Assembly (NCBI GenBank): GCA_024644775.1
Contig: JAHEHB010000175.1
Span: 1 to 10,290, forward strand
Direction of reading: 5' to 3'
DNA: 10,290 nucleotides
From: Deltaproteobacteria bacterium
GTDB taxonomy: Bacteria; Desulfobacterota; Desulfobacteria; Desulfobacterales; SURF-15
Shown here in pieces: positions 1 to 6,975 of the stretch (position 1 is its first letter; each line of letters begins with the position of its first letter). Under the pieces are notes generated by a model. That model was not told the DNA's origin, ran no database searches, and saw only the letters and a program-made list of their open reading frames with translations. The position numbers were made by a program, and so were the translations under genes.

Positions 1-128
1 AATCGGTGGCGACACGCGTCAGTGACGTCGCTGTTTCCGAAGCAAAACCGCTGGAATGGAATCAATACAAGGTCTCTATGGCTAAAAATGTATTAAAGCG
101 AGCAATCCTTGAACTGAAACCTCAATAA
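1..128 (+). CDS. C-terminal fragment, probable FAD-binding subunit of a molybdenum hydroxylase (xanthine dehydrogenase family)
   Basis: An open frame (codons starting at base 3) enters from the left edge and ends at TAA 126-128, giving about 41 residues. The tail contains Glu-Ala-Lys-Pro-Leu, then Asn-Gln-Tyr-Lys-Val-Ser-Met-Ala-Lys, then Val-Leu-Lys-Arg-Ala-Ile. This pattern is typical of the last helix of the C-terminal domain in FAD subunits of xanthine dehydrogenase, CO dehydrogenase and 4-hydroxybenzoyl-CoA reductase, where a YKV-x-LAK...L-x-RRA-type segment closes the protein. That family passes electrons from the molybdenum site through Fe-S clusters to FAD in the cytoplasm. Only the tail is visible, so the substrate cannot be named and the family call is tentative. 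The stop codon overlaps the last 7 bases of the convergent lipoprotein gene. Confidence 0.5.
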   Translation, partial: SVATRVSDVAVSEAKPLEWNQYKVSMAKNVLKRAILELKPQ

Positions 129-403
129 ATGACTCCGAAATCTCCGCGCCGACCGAACAAATCAACCTTTCCGTCTCTCAACCTTACAAAATATTCATCT
201 GTAAATAGGTTAGTCGATTTCAGCTTGTAATTCAAAAATTCGACATTTTCCCTTGCGCTGATATGGCCAGGACTCCCCATGACTTGGACCACTTCCTCTT
301 TGGTCATACCCAGTTTTAAATGGTTCAGTTTTTTCGCCGATCCCGCACACCCTATGATCAAACCGGTAATTACAAGAATGACAAACACTCTGTTGATTCG
401 CAT
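122..403 (-). CDS. Small lipoprotein with SmpA/OmlA (BamE)-like motif
   Basis: This encodes a 93-residue predicted lipoprotein. I start it at ATG 403-401 because a strong GGGAGG Shine-Dalgarno lies about 7 nt upstream. The longer frame reaching 532 would run back through the REP hairpin and would bury the signal peptide. Residues 6-18 are hydrophobic and followed by lipobox Ile-Ile-Gly-Cys, with lipidated Cys19. Asp does not follow the Cys, so outer-membrane sorting is plausible. Residues 29-46 contain LKLGMTKEEV and then VMGSPG. This is the hallmark of the SmpA/OmlA fold seen in BamE and many small envelope lipoproteins, where it begins a compact alpha-beta domain. The protein is not a clear BamE orthologue and its partner is unknown. 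It is a single gene, convergent with and overlapping the neighbour by 7 bp. Confidence 0.8.
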   Translation of the reverse strand: MRINRVFVILVITGLIIGCAGSAKKLNHLKLGMTKEEVVQVMGSPGHISARENVEFLNYKLKSTNLFTDEYFVRLRDGKVDLFGRRGDFGVIY

Positions 404-450
404 TAAAAACCTCCCTTCGTTCTTTACCGAAATTAGGATTCCTTGGCTTA

Positions 451-518
451 TTCTGGTTCCCCTGCTCCTGCGTGGGAATGCATTCGGAGGTTCCCACGCA
501 GGAGCAGGGAAACCAGAA
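451..518. repeat. REP-like long perfect-stem hairpin
   Basis: Two 28-bp arms (451-478 and 491-518) are reverse complements with a single mismatch (a G in the left arm faces an A in the right). They are separated by a 12-nt loop. The arms carry the motif CCTGCGTGGGAA / TTCCCACGCAGG. The motif resembles the widespread dispersed REP-type elements built on GTTCCCACGC...GCGTGGGAA. It sits 48 bp upstream of the lipoprotein start codon, so if transcribed it would form a very stable RNA hairpin in the leader. No adjacent transposase (RAYT) gene is visible. Confidence 0.8.
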
Positions 519-738
519 CACACTGAAACCAAAAGACGTCCTGGGTTTTACTTGCACCAAACTTGGATGCCACCGTCTTTAGGCGATCAAAGGCTTCACT
601 TGAGCCCATATTAATACCGATACTAACAATTCGCAAGGGCATAATACATTGGCAATAGATAAACAGATAGTGGATTCTGGTTTCTGGATGCTTGATAAAA
701 TAAGGGTTTGAGTCATTTTTATATCCAGTATCCCCGAT

Positions 739-757
739 GAAGCGGGATTTCCGCTTC
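739..757. repeat. Short perfect hairpin (7-bp stem)
   Basis: GAAGCGG (739-745) and CCGCTTC (751-757) pair around a 5-nt loop. There is no following T-run on the + strand, so it is not an obvious intrinsic terminator. It lies inside the degenerate intergenic repeat tract. Confidence 0.45.
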
Positions 758-798
758 GCTCCAACAAGCGTCGAGCATCCAGCATCGGTACAATGTTT

Positions 799-842
799 CT
801 CAAACCGTCATTCTGATGCAAACAACCCCTTGTCGGTTTGAG
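799..842. repeat. 9-bp inverted repeat with 26-nt spacer
   Basis: CTCAAACCG at 799-807 and CGGTTTGAG at 834-842 are exact reverse complements. They lie about 120-160 bp upstream of the phosphoglycerate mutase start. The pair could be an operator or simply part of an intergenic repeat; nothing else in the window shares it. Confidence 0.35.
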
Positions 843-959
843 GCGACGCTTTGCTATTACTTTAACAAAACAGATCAAAAAACCAAATTCCACTTGAAGG
901 ATTACGAAATCGCTGATAATCCAATCTATCATAAAATATATAACGGAAAGCAATCTGCG

Positions 960-2618
960 ATGGAAAAACTTATAAGGTCTAAAAAATTCACTGGTACTCA
1001 GGGCCCCGCAGTTTTGGTCATTATGGACGGTATCGGAATCGGTAAATTTGAAGAAGGTGACATTGTTCGCAAGGCCAATACCCCAACGCTTGATTGGCTG
1101 TCTCGCAACGCTGTCGCGACACAGCTAAAAGCCCATGGAACCGCAGTGGGGATGCCATCGGATTCTGATATGGGAAACAGTGAGATCGGGCATAATGCCA
1201 TCGGGTGCGGCCGGGTTTTTGAACAGGGCGCGAGTCTTGTCAACCAGTCAATCAAATCACGGTCCATTTTCAAAGGAGACGTCTGGAAAGAACTGATCGA
1301 AAACATAATCCATCACGATTCGAGACTGCACTTCATCGGGCTGTTTTCAGATGGAAATGTTCACAGTCATATCGATCATCTGGAAGCGCTCCTGACCGAA
1401 GCCAAAAAGAAAGGTGTCAAAAAAGCCAGTGTTCATATCCTGTTAGATGGACGGGATGTCTCTCCGACATCGGCGTTGGACTACGTGGATAGGTTCGAAG
1501 CGTTTCTTGATTTGTTGAGAAGGGATTGTGATATCGACTTCGCCATCGCCTCCGGCGGGGGCCGAATGAAAATTACGATGGACCGGTATCAAGCCAATTG
1601 GCGTATTGTTGAACTCGGATGGAAAACGCATGTCAACGGAGAAGGCCGGACATTTGAATCGGCTCGTGAGGCAATCGAAACGCTTCGTGACGAAAATCGG
1701 GGTACAATCGATCAGGATTTACCTCCGTTTGTCATTGTGCGGGACAATAAGCCGGTTGGACCCATTGTTGAAAACGATAGCGTTATCTTTTTTAATTTCC
1801 GCGGAGACAGGGCGATTGAAATAAGTCATGCGTTTGAGGATGACGTATTCGATAAATTCCCTCGTGGCCCAAAAATTAATGTGAAGTATGCGGGTATGAT
1901 GCAGTACGATGGTGATCTTCTCATACCGAAAAAATATTTGGTGGATCCACCCGGAATTGATCGAACGATGGGTGAGTATCTCGTTAAAACCGGTGTCAGG
2001 CAGCTTGCCATCAGTGAAACGCAGAAATTTGGCCACGTGACGTATTTCTTCAATGGAAATCGATCCGGAAAATTCAATGATTCTCTGGAAGATTATGTCG
2101 AGGTACCTTCGGACATTGTCCCTTTTGAGGAGCGCCCCTGGATGAAAGCTGCCGAGATCACCGACAACGTGGTCGAAGCAATAAAGAATAGAGACCATCG
2201 GTTTATTCGCTTAAACTACGCGAACGGAGATATGGTCGGACATACCGGCATTGTTGAAGCCGTTGAAATTGCAATTGAGACGGTTGACATATGTCTATCC
2301 CGACTTCTCGTGGCTGTGAAAGAGACAAACGGGGTTCTTGTTGTTACAGCCGATCACGGTAATTCTGACGACATGTATGAACGCAATAAAGAATCCGGCG
2401 TCGTAAGTATCGATCAGGAAACCGGAAAGCCCAAACCGAAAACGGCTCATTCGTTGAATCCGGTGCCTGTCTATATCTATGAACCAACGGGAAAGGCGAA
2501 TATTCGGTTGTCACCTCAAAAAAACCCCGGAATTAGTAATCTTGCAGCAACCTGTATAACACTGCTCGGTTTTGAACCACCAGATGATTATACCCCGAGT
2601 ATCGTGGAGGTAGGCTAA
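960..2618 (+). CDS. gpmI: 2,3-bisphosphoglycerate-independent phosphoglycerate mutase
   Basis: This cytoplasmic enzyme interconverts 3- and 2-phosphoglycerate through a phosphoserine intermediate with two metal ions (usually Mn). The 552 residues fall near the upper end of the family range. Visible active-site elements, numbered from the chosen start, are: Asp23 in IMDGIG; phospho-acceptor Ser74 in GNSEIGH; His135 in NVHSH; Arg165-Asp166 in LLDGRD; Arg281/Arg284 in NFRGDR; Lys356 in TQKFGH; Asp424 and His428 in NGDMVGH; Asp465-His466 in TADHGN; and His497 in TAHSLNP. I start at ATG 960 because the core fold begins about 18 residues later and GGAAAG lies 9 nt upstream. The frame stays open back to an ATG at 816, but that 48-residue extension looks non-coding. 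The variant NFRGDR replaces the commoner NFRPDR/NFRADR. A 195-bp gap separates it from the phosphorylase downstream. Confidence 0.96.
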   Translation: MEKLIRSKKFTGTQGPAVLVIMDGIGIGKFEEGDIVRKANTPTLDWLSRNAVATQLKAHGTAVGMPSDSDMGNSEIGHNAIGCGRVFEQGASLVNQSIKSRSIFKGDVWKELIENIIHHDSRLHFIGLFSDGNVHSHIDHLEALLTEAKKKGVKKASVHILLDGRDVSPTSALDYVDRFEAFLDLLRRDCDIDFAIASGGGRMKITMDRYQANWRIVELGWKTHVNGEGRTFESAREAIETLRDENRGTIDQDLPPFVIVRDNKPVGPIVENDSVIFFNFRGDRAIEISHAFEDDVFDKFPRGPKINVKYAGMMQYDGDLLIPKKYLVDPPGIDRTMGEYLVKTGVRQLAISETQKFGHVTYFFNGNRSGKFNDSLEDYVEVPSDIVPFEERPWMKAAEITDNVVEAIKNRDHRFIRLNYANGDMVGHTGIVEAVEIAIETVDICLSRLLVAVKETNGVLVVTADHGNSDDMYERNKESGVVSIDQETGKPKPKTAHSLNPVPVYIYEPTGKANIRLSPQKNPGISNLAATCITLLGFEPPDDYTPSIVEVG

Positions 2619-2670
2619 ACAAATAGACAAGATTATGAGAACAAATAGTTGAAGAATCGGAAGATTTCCA

Positions 2671-2688
2671 GTATTTCATGAGAAATAC
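2671..2688. repeat. Small hairpin after gpmI
   Basis: GTATTTC (2671-2677) and GAAATAC (2682-2688) form a perfect 7-bp stem with a 4-nt loop, 52 bases after the gpmI stop. It is AT-rich and lacks a T-tail, so a terminator role is only possible. Apart from the ribosome site AGAGGCGAG just before 2814, I see nothing else in the 2619-2813 gap. Confidence 0.35.
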
Positions 2689-2813
2689 GTCCGGATACTG
2701 AAATAAGAGTGGTTACATACGTCTTGCATCCATTCACCGAGAAAAAGGAGTGCAAAACTTGTGGTGGTTATTTTATTCATCACGTCTGAAAAAAATAACT
2801 CAAGAGGCGAGAA

Positions 2814-4532
2814 ATGATAAAAAAAGAACGTATTGATGAATTAAGGGGGTTATTAAATCTTATTTACGGTACGGAAAAAGGAACGCATGCATTCAATCGA
2901 ATTCTTCCGCTTATCGAAGGCTTTCCGATTCGAAAAGCGGAAGGAGAAGGTTTTTTTTCGCAGAAAGATGTCGTTTTAATTACTTATGGCGATACGTTGA
3001 AAAAAGAAAGAGAACTTCCCCTGGCAGCCTTCCGTCGCTTTGCAAGAGAACATCTAAAGGGGGTTGTTTCGGTGATCCATTTTCTTCCCTTTTTTCCGTA
3101 TTCCTCTGATGATGGATTTTCCGTCATGGACTTTTTTACAATCAACCCTGAGTTTGGCTCTTGGGAAGATGTCGCTGACATTGGTAATGATTTTGACCTC
3201 ATGTTTGACTATGTCATTAACCACTTTTCCGCCAAAAGCCAATGGTTTAACGACTATTTAGCAGGCAAGCAAGAATATAAAGATTTTGCCATTGAAGTTG
3301 ATCCATCTGCCGATTTGTCCATGGTAAACCGGCCGCGGACGCTCCCACTTTTGACTGAGTTTAAGAAGAAAGATGGAAAAACCGTTCATATTTGGACGAC
3401 GTTTAGCGCCGATCAGATCGATTTTAATTACGAGAGTCTGGCAGTTTTTGAAAAGATGGTGAAAGTGCTTCTCTTTTACGCAAAACAGGGCGCATCCTTC
3501 CTGAGGCTGGATGCCGTCGGGTTTTTGTGGAAAGAGATCGGCACCACCTGCATACATCTTCCGCAGACCCATCACATGGTGAAGGTGTTTAGAAGGATCT
3601 TAGATATCGTCGCTCCGGATGTTGTTCTGATTACCGAGACCAATGTGCCTCATAAAGAGAACATCAGTTATTTTGGAAATGGTAGGGACGAGGCACAGAT
3701 GGTCTACAACTTTACGTTGCCGCCACTGCTATTTCATTCTTTTGTAACAGAAGATGCAACCGCCTTTTCTCAATGGGTTAAAAACCTCCATCTGGAATCT
3801 GGTACAAACACTTTTTTTAACTTTACGGCATCCCATGACGGTATAGGTTTACGCCCCCTTGAAGGTATTTTACCTCCGACAGAGATCGATAGACTGGTTG
3901 AGATCGTTAAAGCCAATGGGGGGAAGGTTTCTTATCGGAAAAAACCGGATGGTTCCGAGACTCCTTACGAACTGAATATTACCTATGTGGATGCGATCTT
4001 AGGGGATCGTTCTTCACACCAAACAGAAAAATTTTTGGCTTCTCAAGCGATACAGCTCGCCCTGCCGGGGGTTCCGGCAATCTACATCCACAGCTTACTG
4101 GGTTCCCGCAATTGGATTGAAGGTGTCGCGCAAACCGGCCATGCTCGAACCATCAATCGGGAAAAACTTCAGGTTGAAGATGTTTTAATGGAATTAAACA
4201 ATTCGGATTCTTTCCGGTCGAAAATCTTTTTCCCGTATGTTGCGATGATCAAAACCCGCAGAAGACAACCGGCGTTTCATCCGAATGCCGGTTTTGAAAT
4301 TCTGGAGATCGCTCCCAAAGTGTTTGGCATAAAGCGGTTTTGTAAAGAACAAACGATCTTCGCGTTGACCAATATCTCTTCTCAACCCGTTTCTGTTTCA
4401 TTGCCCGATCAAGGATTTTCCGGTTCGATGTCTGATTTGCTGACCGGCGAAAGCGTCCGTGAGGTGTCTTTTACTCTCGAGCCGTATCGATACTTATGGT
4501 TGGTTAAAGCTGATAAAAAGTTTGAAACTTAA
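2814..4532 (+). CDS. GH13_18 glycoside phosphorylase, probable glucosylglycerate phosphorylase (YcjM-like)
   Basis: This is a retaining phosphorylase of glycoside hydrolase family 13 subfamily 18, predicted to be cytoplasmic. It probably cleaves 2-O-alpha-glucosylglycerate with phosphate to glucose 1-phosphate and D-glycerate. The (beta/alpha)8 barrel shows nucleophile Asp233 in RLDAVGF, general acid/base Glu275 in LITETNVPH, and transition-state stabiliser Asp342 in ASHDGIG, followed by a small beta domain to residue 572. From memory it follows E. coli YcjM closely along the whole chain (for example WTTFSADQID, GTTCIHL, NVPHKEN, PGVPAIYI). The length of 572 also fits the YcjM group rather than sucrose phosphorylases (about 490). 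Glucosylglycerol or sucrose 6-phosphate phosphorylase cannot be excluded from sequence alone. The start is supported by AGAGGCGAG upstream. It lies downstream of gpmI on the same strand, which could link it to glycerate/phosphoglycerate metabolism. Confidence 0.88.
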   Translation: MIKKERIDELRGLLNLIYGTEKGTHAFNRILPLIEGFPIRKAEGEGFFSQKDVVLITYGDTLKKERELPLAAFRRFAREHLKGVVSVIHFLPFFPYSSDDGFSVMDFFTINPEFGSWEDVADIGNDFDLMFDYVINHFSAKSQWFNDYLAGKQEYKDFAIEVDPSADLSMVNRPRTLPLLTEFKKKDGKTVHIWTTFSADQIDFNYESLAVFEKMVKVLLFYAKQGASFLRLDAVGFLWKEIGTTCIHLPQTHHMVKVFRRILDIVAPDVVLITETNVPHKENISYFGNGRDEAQMVYNFTLPPLLFHSFVTEDATAFSQWVKNLHLESGTNTFFNFTASHDGIGLRPLEGILPPTEIDRLVEIVKANGGKVSYRKKPDGSETPYELNITYVDAILGDRSSHQTEKFLASQAIQLALPGVPAIYIHSLLGSRNWIEGVAQTGHARTINREKLQVEDVLMELNNSDSFRSKIFFPYVAMIKTRRRQPAFHPNAGFEILEIAPKVFGIKRFCKEQTIFALTNISSQPVSVSLPDQGFSGSMSDLLTGESVREVSFTLEPYRYLWLVKADKKFET

Positions 4533-4575
4533 AAATAAAACCGATCCGTTTAGTTACTCCAGATATAGTTAATGG

Positions 4576-4679
4576 GTTGATTGGTTGACTGGTTAAGTGA
4601 TTGCAAATAATCGGAAACCTGGTGTTTTAAAAATATTAACATGCTGAAATAATTGATATAATTTAACTAACCAATCAAC
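4576..4679. repeat. Separated inverted repeat (TTGATTGG-type)
   Basis: GTTGATTGGTT (4576-4586) and AACCAATCAAC (4669-4679) are exact reverse complements; similarity continues outward with a one-base slip. The internal repetition of GGTTGATTGGTTGA resembles dispersed intergenic repeats. The pair frames the promoter-like sequence of the efflux channel gene. The rest of the 4533-4723 gap shows no gene. Confidence 0.5.
4636..4662 (+). promoter_or_regulatory. Candidate sigma-70 promoter of the efflux channel gene
   Basis: TTAACA (4636-4641) and a perfect TATAAT (4657-4662) are separated by 15 bp, shorter than the ideal 17. The -10 box begins about 67 bp before the start codon at 4724, and a GAGGAG ribosome site lies between. 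The suboptimal spacing keeps this tentative. Confidence 0.4.
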
Positions 4680-4723
4680 CATTCAACGAGGTCTTTACTC
4701 ACAAAAACCGAGGAGTATTCGTC

Positions 4724-6316
4724 ATGTCAAACAGATGCCAACAACAATCCTTCATCGTTCTAATCGCCGGATTATTTCTCATTGCCGGGTGTTCCATGGT
4801 GGGGCCGGATTATGTCAAACCAACCGTTCCGGAGCCCGAGGAGTGGATCGAAAAAGACGATCCCAAGGTCAAGACTGAAGCCGCAGACTACAGCACCTGG
4901 TGGATTGTGTTTGACGATCCGGTGCTCAATACGCTTATGGAGACGGCGTACAAACAGAATCTAAATCTTCAAATTTCAGGTATACGAATTCTGGAAGCCC
5001 GTGCCCAGCTGGCCATTGCCGTCGGTGATCAATATCCGCAACTGCAACAAGGATTTTTCGATTACCGCTACAACAAGTTGAGTAAGAATGCATCCGGCAC
5101 CCAATTCGCAGATACAAGCGTTAATCAATTGGATATCGGATTTGATGCTGCCTGGGAGTTGGATATCTGGGGAAAATTCCGGAGGAGTGTTCAGTCGACG
5201 GTGGGGAATCTGGAGGCATCCATTGCCAGCTATGACGACTTTCTCGTCACCTTGACTGCCGAGGTGGCGCGCATCTATGTCTTGATTCGAACAACGGAAG
5301 AACGGCTGTCAATCGCAAGAGAAAATGTTAAGATACAAAAGCGCTCGCTTGAAATCGCCAATGCCCGTTTTAAAGGGGGAGCCGTTACGGAACTGGATGT
5401 ACAGCAAGCCAAGGCGCTTCTCACCGGCACCCAGTCTTCGATTCCCCGATTTGAATCGTCTTTACGGCAACTAAAAAACGCACTTGCCACCCTGCTCGGT
5501 ACGCTACCCGGCGAAATTGACGATATGTTCGGTGCACCGGGCGCTATTCCAAAGGTACCTGCTGAAGTGGCGGTGGGCATTCCGGCAGAGTTACTCCGTC
5601 GGCGTCCGGATATCCGGCTCGCCGAGCGGCAGCTTGCCTCTCAAAGTGCGCAGATTGGTATTGCCAAAGCGGATCTGTACCCACATTTTTCGTTGTTTGG
5701 CTCTTTGGGATTTCTGTCCTCCGATGCCAATAACACAAAGGCAGGCGACGGCATCGGCGGTCTGTTCGATGCAGACAGCTTTCGGTTTTTTGGTGGTCCC
5801 GGAATCACATGGGACATATTGAATTACGGACGCATTAAAAACCGTGTAAGAGTCCAGGATGCCCGCTTCCAGCAATTTGTGATAAACTATGAAAACACCG
5901 TTCTCGAGGCGGCTCAAGAGACTGAAGATGCCATCGTGGCATTTTTGCAATCCCAGGAAGAAGTTAAATTTTTAATTGAAAGTGTCGCTGCATCGAAACG
6001 ATCGGTGGATCTGTCCATGATCCAGTATCGCGAGGGTCTGGTGGATTATCAACGGGTGCTGGATACACAACGGTTTTTGACCGAGCAGCAAGACCAGCAG
6101 ACGGCGACCGCCGGCGATGTGGCCACCAACTTGATTTCTGTTTACAAAGCATTGGGTGGTGGATGGCAGGTTCGTATCGGAAAAGATTTCGTATCGGAGA
6201 AATACAAGGGTGACATGCAAAAACGAACCAACTGGGGTACCCTCTTGGCGCCTGAAAAACTGGAGACACCCCCTTCAGAAGAATCGACAAAGAGATGGTG
6301 GTGGCCGGATTGGTAA
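4724..6316 (+). CDS. Outer-membrane efflux lipoprotein, NodT/OprM type
   Basis: This is a 530-residue member of the outer membrane factor family (two OEP domains). Such proteins form trimeric beta-barrel/alpha-tunnel channels that export substrates delivered by RND, ABC or MFS pumps. Residues 1-22 are a lipoprotein signal ending in lipobox Ile-Ala-Gly-Cys, with Cys23 lipidated. It is followed by the family signature Met-Val-Gly-Pro-Asp-Tyr. Other landmarks are WELDIWG (144-150) at the first barrel/coil region, FKGGAVTELDVQQA (216-229), and the repeat-two signature LRRRPDI (291-297) with LYPHFSL (318-324). The C-terminal tail of about 50 residues is rich in Trp and ends RWWWPDW, beyond the OEP core. 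The start is fixed by GAGGAG about 10 nt upstream. No membrane fusion protein or pump is nearby; the next gene is a metal-permease-like frame 34 bp downstream, so the two may be co-transcribed. Confidence 0.94.
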   Translation: MSNRCQQQSFIVLIAGLFLIAGCSMVGPDYVKPTVPEPEEWIEKDDPKVKTEAADYSTWWIVFDDPVLNTLMETAYKQNLNLQISGIRILEARAQLAIAVGDQYPQLQQGFFDYRYNKLSKNASGTQFADTSVNQLDIGFDAAWELDIWGKFRRSVQSTVGNLEASIASYDDFLVTLTAEVARIYVLIRTTEERLSIARENVKIQKRSLEIANARFKGGAVTELDVQQAKALLTGTQSSIPRFESSLRQLKNALATLLGTLPGEIDDMFGAPGAIPKVPAEVAVGIPAELLRRRPDIRLAERQLASQSAQIGIAKADLYPHFSLFGSLGFLSSDANNTKAGDGIGGLFDADSFRFFGGPGITWDILNYGRIKNRVRVQDARFQQFVINYENTVLEAAQETEDAIVAFLQSQEEVKFLIESVAASKRSVDLSMIQYREGLVDYQRVLDTQRFLTEQQDQQTATAGDVATNLISVYKALGGGWQVRIGKDFVSEKYKGDMQKRTNWGTLLAPEKLETPPSEESTKRWWWPDW

Positions 6317-6350
6317 CCCAAATCGGTATACTGATAATCATTCACATTTG

Positions 6351-6902
6351 ATGAAAATTATGAATTTTGTGATTGCGATTTTCCAGGAAGCGTGGCGGCT
6401 TCTCATTGAATCTTCCATTTATGTGATATTTGGTTTGTCGGTAAGTGGTATGCTGCGGGTTTTTCTTAGTCCCGGTACCGTCGCAACTCATTTGGGTCGC
6501 GGCAGGTTCCGGTCCGTATTCAAAGCGGCGCTGCTGGGTATCCCGATTCCTCTCTGATCGTGCGGGGTGCTGCCTGCGGCCGTGTCGCTGCAGAAACAGG
6601 GTGCAAACAAAAGGGCCACCACGGCATTCCTGATATCGACCCCCGAATCCGGGGTGGATTCCATTACCGTTACCTATGCCTTACTGGATCCCATCATGAC
6701 GGCGGCACGACCAGTGGTTGCGTTTATCACCGCTGCGGCTGCAGGTATTGCCGAAAATTTTTTCAGCCATGCCCGGAGTATTCCCTTGTCTCCCGATCTA
6801 AGCTGTACGGTCGACAATTGCTGTGACGGAGTGGAATGTCCTCCAGAAGAACACAAACTTCATCATTCATTCGAGGATACCGCTTGTTCCGGTTCGACCT
6901 GA
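6351..6902 (+). CDS. Half-length SO_0444-type Cu/Zn efflux permease with in-frame UGA, predicted selenoprotein
   Basis: Read through one TGA (6555-6557), the frame gives 183 residues. Residues 1-68 resemble the N-terminal helices of SO_0444-family permeases (DUF318/ArsP-like): LLIESSIYVIFGLSVSG, then VFKAALLGIPIPL. The TGA stands where the family has the first Cys of PLCSCG, giving Pro-Leu-Sec69-Ser-Cys71-Gly. The same frame then continues with VLPAAVSL, TTAFLISTPESGVDS and VTYALLDPIM, all typical of the family, and two more membrane segments. The tail has five further Cys and an HKLHH patch, resembling the family's metal-rich linker. It then stops, so the usual second membrane half is missing. 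A hairpin at 6574-6593 could be the SECIS. The start is uncertain (ATG 6351 or 6360, no clear Shine-Dalgarno). The alternative is a pseudogene with a Cys-to-stop mutation and a lost 3' half. Confidence 0.6.
6574..6593 (+). promoter_or_regulatory. Candidate bacterial SECIS stem-loop
   Basis: CTGCGGC (6574-6580) pairs with GCTGCAG (6587-6593) in a 7-bp stem with one G-U pair. It encloses the 6-nt loop CGUGUC (6581-6586). Counting from the TGA at 6555-6557, 23 nt precede the loop. Known bacterial SECIS elements place a small apical loop about 16-37 nt after the UGA, with a G in one of its first two positions; here G is second. The shape fits, but GC-rich coding sequence can form such stems by chance. 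Confidence 0.45.
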
Positions 6903-6975
6903 GGACAAACCGGTGGGCCGGGCCGGTCTTGACGATGAAAGCTTCCACTACTTTATTCACATCCGCTATTAATTC

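Larger units (their letters stand above)
404..959. other. Gene-free, repeat-rich intergenic region
   Basis: This stretch separates the divergent lipoprotein and phosphoglycerate mutase genes and should hold both promoters. No convincing coding frame is present. The open frames here lack ribosome sites and pass through repeats. It contains a REP-like hairpin (451-518), short degenerate inverted repeats around 677-787, a GC-rich hairpin (739-757) and a 9-bp inverted repeat (799-807 with 834-842). The tract 685-785 is rich in variants of CTGGATGCT and CCAGTATCC, resembling low-complexity intergenic repeats. No confident sigma-70 promoter stands out; TATAAC at 939-944 is too near the mutase start to be a good -10. 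Confidence 0.7.

Noticed and set aside
404..532. N-terminal extension of the lipoprotein to 532
   Set aside because: It would translate the REP hairpin and push the lipoprotein signal into the interior; the GGGAGG site and lipobox fix the start at 403.
448..642. Minus-strand 64-residue open frame
   Set aside because: Part of it looks protein-like (such as SEAFDRLKTVASKFG), but it has no ribosome site and its second half is the REP hairpin. It may be a remnant, but I cannot support a gene.
816..959. Upstream ATG 816 as the start of gpmI
   Set aside because: The 48-residue extension has no ribosome site, overlaps an inverted repeat, and has no counterpart in the phosphoglycerate mutase fold.
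6555..6569. Frameshift as the explanation for the split permease
   Set aside because: The conserved sequence before and after the TGA lies in the same frame (codon positions differ by a multiple of three), so only a stop codon, not a frameshift, separates them.
6900..6929. Second selenocysteine at the TGA ending the permease frame
   Set aside because: Read-through adds only nine unremarkable residues before another TGA, and no family Cys or conserved sequence lies there.
6841..6972. A separate small gene ending at TAA 6970-6972
   Set aside because: The frame has protein-like composition (for example VRPEDKPVGRAGLDDES) but no start with a ribosome site, and it overlaps the permease tail. I mention it only as a possible remnant.
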